From: an uncultured cyanobacterium | GTDB lineage: Bacteria; Cyanobacteriota; Cyanobacteriia; Cyanobacteriales; Microcystaceae | NCBI GenBank assembly: GCA_903869185.1 | Contig: CAIPYC010000116.1 | Location: 1-50,654 of the forward strand | Reading direction: 5' to 3' | Length of the DNA stretch: 50,654 bases | Shown: piece after piece, positions 8,689 to 17,097 of the stretch | How the letters are laid out: the number at the start of each line of letters is the position of its first letter | Position numbering within the stretch: position 1 is the stretch's first letter | The notes under the pieces: generated by a model | What the model saw: the letters and a program-made list of their open reading frames with translations, nothing else | Databases searched by the model: none | What the model was told of the DNA's origin: nothing | Made by a program: the position numbers and the translations under genes

Positions 8689-11625
8689 ATGCCAGATTTC
8701 GATCAAGTTGGAAAGATAAATCTGTCTGCCCTCGAATCACACGATTGCCTTCCATGTTCTCAAGCTTTGCTTTATACAGACTGGAAAGTGATCGAAACTC
8801 ACTTTGATCCAGCGCAGTTGCGTGCTAGAGAAACTATCTTTACAATCGGTAATGGTTATTTAGGAACGCGTGGCAGCTTTGAGGAAGGCCATCCCCAAGC
8901 ACTGCCAGCAACCTTAATCCATGGGGTCTATGATGATGTACCCGTAATCTATACCGAGTTAGCAAATTGCCCTGATTGGTTGTCTCTGGTCATCATCATT
9001 GATGAGGAAAGGTTTAGTTTGGATCGCGGCGAAATTCTGCACTACCAACGGCAGCTTAATTTACGAGATGGGGCGCTCAGTCGAGTGGTGCGCTGGCGTA
9101 GCCCCACTTACAAGACGGTAGAGCTAAGGTTTGAGCGTTTTACCAGCCTTGCCGATCCGCACGTATTGGGACTCCGCTGTCAGATCACGCCTATCGATTT
9201 CGATGGCAGCATTATTGTGCAGTCTAGCCTCAGTGGCTATCCCGAAAATCAAGGCTTTGACCACTGGGAGCAATTGGATCGCGGCGCAATCCCCCAGGAA
9301 TTAGACCATGGTATTTGGCTCCGGGTGCGTACCCGTGCCTCTCACATTGAACTTGGCATGGCAGCAAAAATCGCTGTAATTGGGACCGATGCTTCCTTGC
9401 AAGTCACAAATCCTCCTGGCTATCACACCTTGACGAGCACATTTATGGTGAAAGCAGGGCAGACCATCACTGTGGAAAAGGTCGTGACGGTGTTTACATC
9501 CCAGGAGGTGGCATTTCCATTACAGGCGGCTCAAACGAAATTAGCCGATCTGCCTGCCTATGGTATATTGCTTGATGCTCATAGGCAGAAATGGGAAATG
9601 GTTTGGCAATGCAGCGACATTGAGATTGAGGGCGATCGCACCGCGCAGCTAGCCGTGCGCTACAACCTATTTCAACTCATCATCAGTGCCCCCACCCACA
9701 CCGATCGGGTGAGTATTCCTGCTAAGACGCTCTCAGGCTTTGGCTATCGGGGTCACATCTTTTGGGATACCGAAATTTTTATCCTGCCTTTTTTCACCTT
9801 CACTCAACCCGAGATCGCTCGTAATTTGTTGGCCTATCGCTATCACACCTTGGCTGGTGCGAGACGCAAAGCCGCGCATAGTGGGTATCAGGGAGCCATG
9901 TTTGCCTGGGAAAGTGCAGCTACTGGCGATGAAATCACGCCCCAATTCTCGATGCCAACTGACCCCTATGCGGAAGCCGTGCGGATCTGGTGCCGCGATC
10001 GCGAAATTCACCTGAGTGCCGACATTGCCTATGGGATTTGGCAATACTGGCAGGTAACGGGCGACGACACCTGGATGCGAGACTACGGAGCCAAAATCAT
10101 TCTGGACACTGCCCGGTTTTGGATGAATCGGCTGGAATGGCATCCTCAGCAAGAACGGTATGAACTATGCGGAGTAATTGGAGCCGATGAATACCACGAG
10201 CATGTGAGTAACAATGCATTTACTAATCGCATGGTGCAATGGCATCTCGAAAAGGCTGTGGCAGTCTATGTGTGGTTGCAGCGCACGTTTCCCGATTGGT
10301 TTGTGACACTTACACAGCAACTGCAGCTCACCCCAGAGCTCTTGCTACACTGGCAAAAGGCGATCACTCGGATTTATATTCCTAGCGAAGCGACAACTGG
10401 ACTCATCGAACAGTTTGAGGGCTTTTTCCAGCTTAAGGATATCGACTTAAGCGCTTATGAACCCCGCGATCGCTCGATACAGGCGGTACTCGGTATTGAG
10501 GAAACAAATCAGCGACAGGTACTCAAGCAACCCGATGTTCTGATGCTCCTCTACCTGATGCGAGATACACCAGCTACCTCGAATGACGTTCTCCGAAAAA
10601 ACTGGGATTACTACGCTTCTCGCACCGACATTAATTACGGCTCATCCCTAACTCCAGCGATTCACGCGATCCTTGCCGCTAAACTGGGTTTTGCAGCAGT
10701 AGCGTACCAGCAGTTCATGCAGGCCGCGATGGTGGATCTTGATGATAATCGTGGCAACACAAGTGATGGCATTCATGCGGCTTCCGCAGGCGGGATCTGG
10801 CAGGCAGTCGTGTTTGGCTTTGGAGGCATTCGACTCAAGGAAAATGGACCTATCTCAACGCCTTGCCTTCCCGCCACATGGACTCGCCTCAAATTCAAAT
10901 TACATTGGCGCGGCTCCTGGCACAGTTTCGATTTAACACCTAATACTCGGGTACCTGACATCCGAGGCTTTATCTTCGATCTAGATGGGGTGTTGACAGA
11001 TACTGCCAAATGGCATTACCGAGCGTGGCAACGACTGGCTGACGAAGAAGGACTGCCCTTTGATCGACAGGCAAATGAAGCGCTGCGGGGTGTCTCTCGC
11101 CGAGCGTCGCTACTGCTCATCGTGGGCAAAAAACATTACTCAGAAGCCGCACTCGAGGAAATGATGGAGCGTAAAAACCGCTACTATGCGGAATCGATTC
11201 AATCCATCACACCCAACGATCTGCTGCCCGGAGGCGTTGCACTACTGACCGAAATCAGGCAAGCGGGCATGAAAATTGCAATCGGCTCTGCTAGCAAAAA
11301 TGCCAAAACCGTGATCGAAAAATTAGGACTTGCCTGTCATGTAGATGTAATAGTAGATGGCTATAGCGTTGATCACCCCAAGCCAGCTCCTGATCTTTTT
11401 CTGAGCGCTGCGGCTCAATTGGGACTCGATCCTGCCCACTGTGTGGTATTAGAAGATGCGGCTGTTGGCATTGAAGCCGCGAACTCCGCAGGCATGCGAA
11501 CTATTGGACTTGGTCCTGTTGAGCGCTTTGGTGGAGCTGCATATCTTGTTTTACCTAATCTGATGGGCGTCCACTTGGGCGATCTCCAAACTAAATTACA
11601 ACAGGTTATGGGTTTTTCCGCTTAA
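8689..11625 (+). CDS. Fused GH65 disaccharide phosphorylase and beta-phosphoglucomutase
   Basis: 978 residues with two enzymes in one chain. Residues about 25-745 form a glycoside hydrolase family 65 phosphorylase (maltose, trehalose, kojibiose or similar). The signature GADEYHEHVSNNAFTN contains the expected catalytic acid at Glu501. GH65 phosphorolysis yields beta-glucose 1-phosphate. Residues about 760-975 are a HAD beta-phosphoglucomutase: FDLDGVLTD with the nucleophile Asp764 and Asp766, GSASKNA, and VDHPKPAPD with CVVLEDAAVGIEAA. This half would convert the product to glucose 6-phosphate, so the fusion channels disaccharide to glycolysis or the phosphoketolase route. Substrate specificity cannot be read from sequence. 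Base composition is higher in G+C than the flanks and three HIP1 sites fall inside, suggesting transfer from another cyanobacterium. Confidence 0.92.
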   Translation: MPDFDQVGKINLSALESHDCLPCSQALLYTDWKVIETHFDPAQLRARETIFTIGNGYLGTRGSFEEGHPQALPATLIHGVYDDVPVIYTELANCPDWLSLVIIIDEERFSLDRGEILHYQRQLNLRDGALSRVVRWRSPTYKTVELRFERFTSLADPHVLGLRCQITPIDFDGSIIVQSSLSGYPENQGFDHWEQLDRGAIPQELDHGIWLRVRTRASHIELGMAAKIAVIGTDASLQVTNPPGYHTLTSTFMVKAGQTITVEKVVTVFTSQEVAFPLQAAQTKLADLPAYGILLDAHRQKWEMVWQCSDIEIEGDRTAQLAVRYNLFQLIISAPTHTDRVSIPAKTLSGFGYRGHIFWDTEIFILPFFTFTQPEIARNLLAYRYHTLAGARRKAAHSGYQGAMFAWESAATGDEITPQFSMPTDPYAEAVRIWCRDREIHLSADIAYGIWQYWQVTGDDTWMRDYGAKIILDTARFWMNRLEWHPQQERYELCGVIGADEYHEHVSNNAFTNRMVQWHLEKAVAVYVWLQRTFPDWFVTLTQQLQLTPELLLHWQKAITRIYIPSEATTGLIEQFEGFFQLKDIDLSAYEPRDRSIQAVLGIEETNQRQVLKQPDVLMLLYLMRDTPATSNDVLRKNWDYYASRTDINYGSSLTPAIHAILAAKLGFAAVAYQQFMQAAMVDLDDNRGNTSDGIHAASAGGIWQAVVFGFGGIRLKENGPISTPCLPATWTRLKFKLHWRGSWHSFDLTPNTRVPDIRGFIFDLDGVLTDTAKWHYRAWQRLADEEGLPFDRQANEALRGVSRRASLLLIVGKKHYSEAALEEMMERKNRYYAESIQSITPNDLLPGGVALLTEIRQAGMKIAIGSASKNAKTVIEKLGLACHVDVIVDGYSVDHPKPAPDLFLSAAAQLGLDPAHCVVLEDAAVGIEAANSAGMRTIGLGPVERFGGAAYLVLPNLMGVHLGDLQTKLQQVMGFSA
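9632..10473. repeat. Three HIP1 octamers (GCGATCGC) in the GH65 gene
   Basis: GCGATCGC occurs at 9632-9639, 9995-10002 and 10466-10473. HIP1 is an over-represented palindrome in many cyanobacterial genomes. I noticed no other copy in this window when scanning by eye, so the cluster marks this gene as compositionally different from its surroundings. Confidence 0.8.
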
Positions 11626-11800
11626 GGTAATTTGTCTGAAAGCCCCCATTTATCTTGATTCCAAAGATTACTGTTACAGTATTTTGTGAAACCAAAAAAT
11701 AGTTCAATTTTATTAGGTGGTTATTTGGTAAAAATTGACACAGAATTAATATTTATTTTTTGTATAATATCCAAAATTGCTGCCATGACTTATCGAATAT

Positions 11801-12397
11801 ATGGAAGAGTTTCAAAGACTAAAAAAATTGATACCAGATGATCTTGGCGTTAAATTATTAATCACATCCAAGGCTAAAAAGTTAACTGACTTAATTTCTT
11901 CAACTAAAGTTAAAAATGGACAGTTTGAAGTTTCAATCAATCCTAAACAATGGTTAAAGCTGGAGACTAGGGAGCGTGATCTAATATTCTGGCATGAAAT
12001 TTATAAAATTAAATGCAACAGGATTTCTCAGCATCGCTGGGAGAAGATTGTCATTGCTATAGGCGTATCCTCTTCTTTGATGGAAATTCTCTCCCATAAT
12101 GTCTTTTCTCTTTCTGTCATTCTTTTGGTTACGGGCTTGGTTACCTATCGGCTTTACCAAGAAAAGACCGGAGAACAGTCAATTCTCCTAGATACAAGCG
12201 CTGACCAAGCCGCAATCAAGTTTGCTATTGATTTTGGCTATTCCTTCTGGGATGCCTGCGATAGCCTGAGAGATGCGCTTAAGAACCTAGCTAAAAATAC
12301 TCCCAACAAGTCCCTCTCCACTAGATATATAGTTAGACTTCAAGTTCTCAAGGTTTTTGCCTCTAAACAAAAGCAAGAGCATTTTTCACTGATTTGA
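11801..12397 (+). CDS. DUF3318-like cyanobacterial membrane protein
   Basis: 198 residues. An N-terminal soluble part contains the segment LETRERDLIFWHEIYKI, then a hydrophobic pair of helices spans about residues 85-125, followed by a polar C-terminal part with GYSFWDACDSLRDALKNL. This layout and the RDL-FWHE element resemble the cyanobacterial proteins annotated DUF3318, which have no established role. The ATG at 11801 is the first available and lies after an AT-rich stretch with TATAAT (11763-11768) upstream. A strong terminator follows, so it is a one-gene unit. It is not functionally linked to either neighbour on present evidence. Confidence 0.65.
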   Translation: MEEFQRLKKLIPDDLGVKLLITSKAKKLTDLISSTKVKNGQFEVSINPKQWLKLETRERDLIFWHEIYKIKCNRISQHRWEKIVIAIGVSSSLMEILSHNVFSLSVILLVTGLVTYRLYQEKTGEQSILLDTSADQAAIKFAIDFGYSFWDACDSLRDALKNLAKNTPNKSLSTRYIVRLQVLKVFASKQKQEHFSLI

Positions 12398-12437
12398 AAA
12401 ACTGTATCAAATTTAACAATTTATTTCAAAAATAATG

Positions 12438-12469
12438 GCCTCAGTTATTGAACGATCTGAGGCTTTTTT
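12438..12469 (+). terminator. Intrinsic terminator after the DUF3318-like gene
   Basis: GCCTCAG (12438-12444) pairs with CTGAGGC (12457-12463), followed directly by six T. This is a classic rho-independent terminator that separates the upstream gene from the NtcA-type promoter. Confidence 0.9.
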
Positions 12470-12557
12470 CTGTATGTATATCGATATAAATGTATATAAA
12501 AATACAGACAAAAAAATATAGTGTTTTTTTTAAATATCTTGATTAGCTGACAAATAA

Positions 12558-12600
12558 TGTAATAAATATTACAGAATATTGTTATTTCAATCTGTAAACT
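12558..12600 (+). promoter_or_regulatory. NtcA-activated (class II) promoter of the permease/formamidase operon
   Basis: TGTAATAAATATTACA (12558-12573) is a perfect 7-2-7 inverted repeat containing GTA-N8-TAC (12559-12572). Exactly 22 bases later is TAAACT (12595-12600), fitting TA-N3-T. GTAN8TAC-N22-TAN3T is the known layout of promoters activated by the nitrogen regulator NtcA, where NtcA replaces a -35 box. The start codon is at 12639, giving a leader of about 30 bases with GAGG seven bases before the ATG. Confidence 0.85.
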
Positions 12601-12638
12601 TCCAACCAATGAGACTCAACAAAAAGTGAGGTTAATTT

Positions 12639-14297
12639 ATGAGTGAAGAAACTACTTCCTCTTATCGTCTAGAAAAAACCAAAAGACATTATCACTCTTG
12701 GGTAGTTAACGAAACTCTGGAGGACTATTCTTTGCGTTATGCTCCCAAAAGCTTTCGCAGATGGTCCGAATTTACCGTTGCCAATGCTGCCCTAGGGGGT
12801 ATTTCCTATCTGGCAGATTTTGCCATTGGTGGTTCTATCGCTATAAGCTCAGGCTTCACCAATTCTTTTTGGGCAATCATTATTTCTGCCATCATCATAT
12901 TTTTAACCGGCATTCCCATATCATACTACGCGTCTAAGTATAATATTGATATGGATTTATTGACTCGGGGAGCAGGCTTTGGCTATATTGGCTCTACCTT
13001 GACCTCTGTTATATACGCCTCATTCTGTTTCATTTTCTTTGCACTAGAGGGAGCTATCATGGCCCAGGCTCTGGAATTATATTTCCATCTACCATTAGCT
13101 TGGGGCTATCTGCTTTGTACTATAGCGATCTTCCCTCTGGTTGTATTTGGTATGACCTTGCTGGCCACTATGCAGGTTTGGACTCAGCCGGTCTGGTTGA
13201 TCGGTATGTTTGCGCCCTGGTTTGCCGTGTTGATGAAAGATCCAACTGCATTCTCAACCTGGACCAACTTTGCTGGCAAATCTCCCAGTGGCAGTGGTTT
13301 TAATATATTGCTTTGTGCTTCAGGAGCTGGTGTTGCTCTATCTTTGATCGCTCAAATTGGAGAACAGGTTGACTACTTAAGATTCATGCCAGATCTGACC
13401 ACTCGCAATAAAACCAAGTGGTGGTGGGCAGTGATGGCAGCTGGTCCTGGATGGGTTATCCTGGGAGCTTGGAAACAGTTAGCTGGTGGATTCTTCACAT
13501 CTATTGCTGTTAAACATGGGGTGGAAATGGCTAAAGCCAATGAGCCCATTCAAATGTATATAGAGGGTTTCAAGGCTATATTCTCCAATCCAGCGATATA
13601 CCTTTTCCTGGCAACATTTTTTGTCATCCTCTCTCAAGTCAAAATCAACGTTACCAATGCCTATTCCGGTTCTCTCTCCTGGTCCAACTTCTTCTCCCGC
13701 TTGACCCATGCTCACCCTGGTAGAGTAGTCTGGTTGGTATTCCACCTCATTATTGCTTTAACCCTCCAGGAATTGGGCGTTTTCAATGTTTTACTGTGGG
13801 TATTGGGTTTCTATTCTAATGTGGCTATTGCCTGGGTAGGAGCTCTGGTGGCGGATTTGGTCATCAACAAGCCTTTGGGATTTAGCCCATCCTATATTGA
13901 GTTTAAAAGAGCGCATCTTTACAACTTCAATCCAGTAGGTTTTGGCTCTATGATGATTGCCTCTGTTATTTCGGTAATCGCCTTCTTTGGTTTTATGGGA
14001 CCTGTCGCTCAGGCTTTCTCTACCTTGATAGCGCTTGGTTTGTCCATGATTCTATCCCCGATCATAGCTATCATCACCAAAGGCAAATACTATATTGCCC
14101 GTAAAGATGTTCATTTCCACGACAACCTAGAAATAGTTGGCTTGACACAATGCAAAATCTGTGAACATGAGTACGAAAAAGAGGATATGGCTTATTGTCC
14201 AGTCTACGATGTTTCGATATGTTCTCTCTGCTGTAGTCTTGATGCGCAATGCCATGATTCTTGTAAAGCACTTCCTAATAGCGTTTTGACCACGTAA
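12639..14297 (+). CDS. NCS1-family permease with a cysteine-rich C-terminal tail
   Basis: 552 residues with about twelve hydrophobic segments in the pattern of NCS1 (nucleobase/allantoin/hydantoin-type) sodium or proton symporters, located in the inner membrane. After the last membrane helix comes a cytosolic tail with eight cysteines (505, 508, 520, 528, 531, 532, 538, 542) and a His, arranged as CxxC, CP, CxxCC and CHDSC. This looks like a metal-binding or redox module and is not part of the standard transporter fold. It is the first gene of an operon with formamidase and an FmdB zinc ribbon, behind an NtcA-type promoter. The likely cargo is therefore an amide or other nitrogen compound handled by the formamidase, but the substrate is inferred from context only. 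Confidence 0.85.
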   Translation: MSEETTSSYRLEKTKRHYHSWVVNETLEDYSLRYAPKSFRRWSEFTVANAALGGISYLADFAIGGSIAISSGFTNSFWAIIISAIIIFLTGIPISYYASKYNIDMDLLTRGAGFGYIGSTLTSVIYASFCFIFFALEGAIMAQALELYFHLPLAWGYLLCTIAIFPLVVFGMTLLATMQVWTQPVWLIGMFAPWFAVLMKDPTAFSTWTNFAGKSPSGSGFNILLCASGAGVALSLIAQIGEQVDYLRFMPDLTTRNKTKWWWAVMAAGPGWVILGAWKQLAGGFFTSIAVKHGVEMAKANEPIQMYIEGFKAIFSNPAIYLFLATFFVILSQVKINVTNAYSGSLSWSNFFSRLTHAHPGRVVWLVFHLIIALTLQELGVFNVLLWVLGFYSNVAIAWVGALVADLVINKPLGFSPSYIEFKRAHLYNFNPVGFGSMMIASVISVIAFFGFMGPVAQAFSTLIALGLSMILSPIIAIITKGKYYIARKDVHFHDNLEIVGLTQCKICEHEYEKEDMAYCPVYDVSICSLCCSLDAQCHDSCKALPNSVLTT

Positions 14298-14334
14298 AGT
14301 ATTTTGTTCCTAATTATTAAGGAGAATTTTCCCA

Positions 14335-15540
14335 ATGCCCAAAACACTATTCAAAGTTGATCTGACCAAATCTATGGATCAGCAAGATATGCCCGGTCAT
14401 AACCGCTGGCACCCTGATATTCCAGCTATAGCCTCAGTTAATCCTGGGGATGTCTTCAGGATTGAATGCAAAGACTGGACTGATGGTCAGATAAAAAACA
14501 ATGACAGTCCTGATGATATTCGTGATGTCGATCTAAGTATCGTACATGTACTTAGTGGCCCAATCTGGGTTAACGGTGCCCAACCTGGCGATATACTGGT
14601 AGTTGATCTAGTTGATATTGGCGCGTTGCAGGGTGACGAATGGGGCTTTACCGGAATTTTCGACAAGAAAAATGGTGGTGGCTTCTTGACAGATCACTAT
14701 CCCGAGCCGGCCAAAGCTATCTGGGATTTTCAGGGCATTTATACATCTTCGCGACATATTCCTGGAGTAAAATTTGCTGGAATTACCCACCCCGGATTGA
14801 TTGGCTGTGCTCCTTCTGCTGAGCTATTAGCCAAATGGAACAAGCGTGAACTTGAATTAGTGCAATCTGCTGGCGATCTACGTACCTATGGCACGGGTGT
14901 TTCGGATGGTCAACCAGTCTTGGCAGCTTTACCTGAACCTAAAAACGCTATCTTGGGAACCTTGCCTCAATCCGAATATGCCAGGGTGGCATCTGAAGCG
15001 GCCAGAACTGTTCCTCCACGTGAACATGGCGGTAATTGTGATATCAAGAATCTCTCTAGAGGTACAAGAATTTACTTCCCCGTATATGTTGAAGGTGCGA
15101 AGCTTTCCATGGGGGATATACATTTCTCACAAGGAGATGGTGAAATTTCCTTCTGTGGAGCCATTGAAATGTCGGGCTTTATAGATATCCATGTGGACAT
15201 CATCAAAGGTGGCATGGAGAAATATGCAATGGTCAATCCCATATTCAAGCCAGGTCCAGTGGAACCTCGCTACAGCGAATATTTGGTTTTTGAAGGAATC
15301 TCGGTAGATGAGATAACCGGCAAGCAGTACTACATGGATGTCCATATAGCCTATCGTCGTGCCTGCTTAAATGCTATTGAATATCTCAAAAAATTTGGTT
15401 TTACCGGTGAGCAGGCTTATATGCTTCTAAGTTGCGCTCCGGTAGAGGGACGTGTCAGCGGTATTGTAGATATCCCCAATGCCTGCTGTACTTTGGCAAT
15501 TCCAACCGAAATCTTCGATAAAGACATCTTACCAGTCTAG
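14335..15540 (+). CDS. fmdA: Formamidase / short-chain amidase (FmdA_AmdA family)
   Basis: 401 residues, the length of FmdA-type formamidases. These enzymes hydrolyse formamide (or similar amides) to ammonia and the acid in the cytosol. Family features include the start MPKTLFKVDLTK, the segment HNRWHPDIP with conserved histidines, the GALQGDEWGFTGIF block, REHGGNCDIKNLSRGTRIYF, and MGDIHFSQGDGEISFCGAIE. AAGGAG stands 10 bases ahead of the ATG, 37 bases after the permease stop, and fmdB starts seven bases downstream. The NtcA-type promoter upstream indicates induction under nitrogen limitation. Formamide is the most likely substrate but acetamide cannot be excluded. Confidence 0.93.
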   Translation: MPKTLFKVDLTKSMDQQDMPGHNRWHPDIPAIASVNPGDVFRIECKDWTDGQIKNNDSPDDIRDVDLSIVHVLSGPIWVNGAQPGDILVVDLVDIGALQGDEWGFTGIFDKKNGGGFLTDHYPEPAKAIWDFQGIYTSSRHIPGVKFAGITHPGLIGCAPSAELLAKWNKRELELVQSAGDLRTYGTGVSDGQPVLAALPEPKNAILGTLPQSEYARVASEAARTVPPREHGGNCDIKNLSRGTRIYFPVYVEGAKLSMGDIHFSQGDGEISFCGAIEMSGFIDIHVDIIKGGMEKYAMVNPIFKPGPVEPRYSEYLVFEGISVDEITGKQYYMDVHIAYRRACLNAIEYLKKFGFTGEQAYMLLSCAPVEGRVSGIVDIPNACCTLAIPTEIFDKDILPV

Positions 15541-15546
15541 AAACAT

Positions 15547-15807
15547 ATGCCACTTTATGAGTATCGCTGTGACGATTGCGGATCCTTCGATCAATGGCGA
15601 ACGATTAGCCAATACAACGAACCAGCATTCTGTCCTGAATGCGAAAAGATATCCATGCGAATCTTTTCCCCTCCTATGATCCTTTCTGGAACTCTGAGAT
15701 TCAAAAAAGAAAGTAAAGAGCCCCAACTTTTACAAAAAGAAAAGGTGACCAAAACCCCGAAAGTCAAAGAGCATAAAGGGAGCAGGCCCTGGATGATCGG
15801 ACATTAA
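15547..15807 (+). CDS. fmdB: FmdB-family zinc-ribbon protein
   Basis: 86 residues. The N-terminus MPLYEYRCDDCG followed by CPEC gives the paired CxxC zinc ribbon (residues about 8-11 and 29-32) of the FmdB/CxxC_CXXC_SSSS family. The remaining half is a basic, low-complexity tail rich in Lys. FmdB was named as a putative regulator of formamidase genes, and its position six bases after fmdA supports a shared transcript and role here. The molecular function is not known; RNA or protein binding is possible. Confidence 0.85.
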   Translation: MPLYEYRCDDCGSFDQWRTISQYNEPAFCPECEKISMRIFSPPMILSGTLRFKKESKEPQLLQKEKVTKTPKVKEHKGSRPWMIGH

Positions 15808-15832
15808 ACAACAGGGCTAAAGCTAATTTCTG

Positions 15833-16195
15833 TCAGTTAAATCCGTTATAAATAGCCATTTTGGCAATCTGAAGCTCATAGGATTCCTCGAGAAAAACCT
15901 GTAGAGACTTGGACAATCTCTGCAAAATTGTAGGTAATTTGACTTTATTTTCCGCTACCGATTCGAGAAACATGCTGTCTAGCTTTTCTCGGATTTTTTT
16001 TGTTTGATCACTCATTGCCTCAAGGATATAGTCTGAACCCAATTTTAGACATTTAGGACAGCAATCTCCTTGTATAAGCCCCTGATCATTACATAGACAA
16101 GATCTAAGGACTTGGGGCTCGAATCTTTTTCTACAAACCACACACTCTATCTCAGAGGGGCATGATGTCAATCTACGCTCAAGTTGTACTTTCAC
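15833..16195 (-). CDS. Small cysteine-rich protein of unknown function
   Basis: 120 residues from a GTG start. The N-terminal half has CVVC (19-22), SCLC (32-35) and DCCPKC (45-50 region), which could bind one or two metal ions like a treble-clef or zinc-ribbon fold. The C-terminal half is predicted helical with many Glu/Lys and hydrophobic heptads (REKLDSMFLESV onward). It ends 25 bases from fmdB in convergent orientation and lies downstream of nothing clear on its own strand. I do not recognise the family. The pattern of paired cysteines and the length argue for a real gene, but the start is uncertain because no ATG is in frame at the N-terminus. Confidence 0.55.
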   Translation of the reverse strand: MKVQLERRLTSCPSEIECVVCRKRFEPQVLRSCLCNDQGLIQGDCCPKCLKLGSDYILEAMSDQTKKIREKLDSMFLESVAENKVKLPTILQRLSKSLQVFLEESYELQIAKMAIYNGFN

Positions 16196-16308
16196 GATAA
16201 ATACAGTCTATACACAGGCGATTTAGAAAAAAACCCAATCAACCTTCTCATAACTCGATTATGAAATAAAAATACTTAGAAAGTAGCCTATGTTACAGAA
16301 ATTTAATT

Positions 16309-16803
16309 TTAAACAAAAGATCTTGTGCAGTTCCAGCCATTTGGTGGAGTTGAAGGCCAGCCCATTCTCAACGCTTCCGGACATATCGTCATGACCGTTA
16401 ATTGACAGTCGATTAATTGAAAACCCTCTTTTTCACATTGCTTGAGACTATGCTTTAAAATTGAATCATTTCTAAATTCAATTGTTCTATTGCACTGAAT
16501 ACAGACCAAATGATGGTGATGATGAGGATGTGGTTGATTCAGCTCATAGTGCTTATGTCCTTCGGCTAGCTCTAGCTCTCTGAGAATACCCATCTTGGAC
16601 ATTAGCTTGACACTACGATAGATGGTAGAGAGGCTAATAATCTCACCTTGATCTTCTAGTATTTGATGAAGTTCTTCCGCGCTAAGATGATTGCCTTTGG
16701 AAAGTTCCTGAAAAATCACCAGTATTTTTTCTCTCTGAGGAGTTAAACGCCACCCCCTGGAATTGAGTTCAGCCTTGAGAGAAGAAGCGGTATATGAGGT
16801 CAT
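16309..16803 (-). CDS. Fur-family regulator, PerR/FurC-like
   Basis: 164 residues. The N-terminal winged helix has RGWRLTPQREKIL (16-28) and the recognition segment LSTIYRSVKLM (58-68). The dimerisation and metal domain contains HPHHHHHLVC (92-101) with a CIQC zinc pair (101-104). Near the C-terminus the protein reads CPEALRMGWPS rather than the CPKC found in FurA, as I recall for the peroxide-responsive (PerR/FurC) cyanobacterial proteins. It would repress oxidative-stress genes when loaded with metal. A matching palindrome lies just upstream, suggesting autoregulation. Placement in Fur is secure; the PerR assignment is moderate. Confidence 0.9.
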   Translation of the reverse strand: MTSYTASSLKAELNSRGWRLTPQREKILVIFQELSKGNHLSAEELHQILEDQGEIISLSTIYRSVKLMSKMGILRELELAEGHKHYELNQPHPHHHHHLVCIQCNRTIEFRNDSILKHSLKQCEKEGFQLIDCQLTVMTICPEALRMGWPSTPPNGWNCTRSFV

Positions 16804-16829
16804 GGTCTTTTAATCTCAATAATCTTACC

Positions 16830-16842
16830 TTATTGACAATAA
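16830..16842 (-). promoter_or_regulatory. Putative Fur/PerR operator
   Basis: TTATTG-A-CAATAA is a perfect 6-1-6 inverted repeat, 27 bases upstream of the Fur-family start. Fur and PerR boxes are AT-rich 7-1-7 repeats, and this fits that shape apart from the outermost base. A role in autoregulation is inferred from position. Confidence 0.45.
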
Positions 16843-17097
16843 TATCGGTTTTAGCTATCTCTTGACAAGAATATGGAGCACATTGAAAGTTCGAGAGAAT
16901 ACTAAGACTTCTATGTCAGTATGATAGAATATCCCATTGAAATACCTAATATGACTAAGCTCTTATTTACAAGAAAATGATTAAAAATAAAACAGGAGGT
17001 TAGTTCTTTGGGCTTAGTACTCAAACCGAAAGTTTTGAGAAATACTAAATAATAGTTGTCAACTTAAATTTAACTAAACAATTGAGGAAAATAGTTC

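Noticed and set aside
8577-8807. Open frame from a TTG overlapping the GH65 start
   Set aside because: It lies in a different frame from the GH65 gene, has low coding quality and ends inside it; the GH65 protein explains the region.
17009-17053. Short TTG-started frame of about 14 codons after AGGAGG, a possible leader peptide
   Set aside because: The ribosome site is good but the peptide is tiny, has no Cys or repeated-codon feature, and no attenuator with a T-run follows; kept out of the features.
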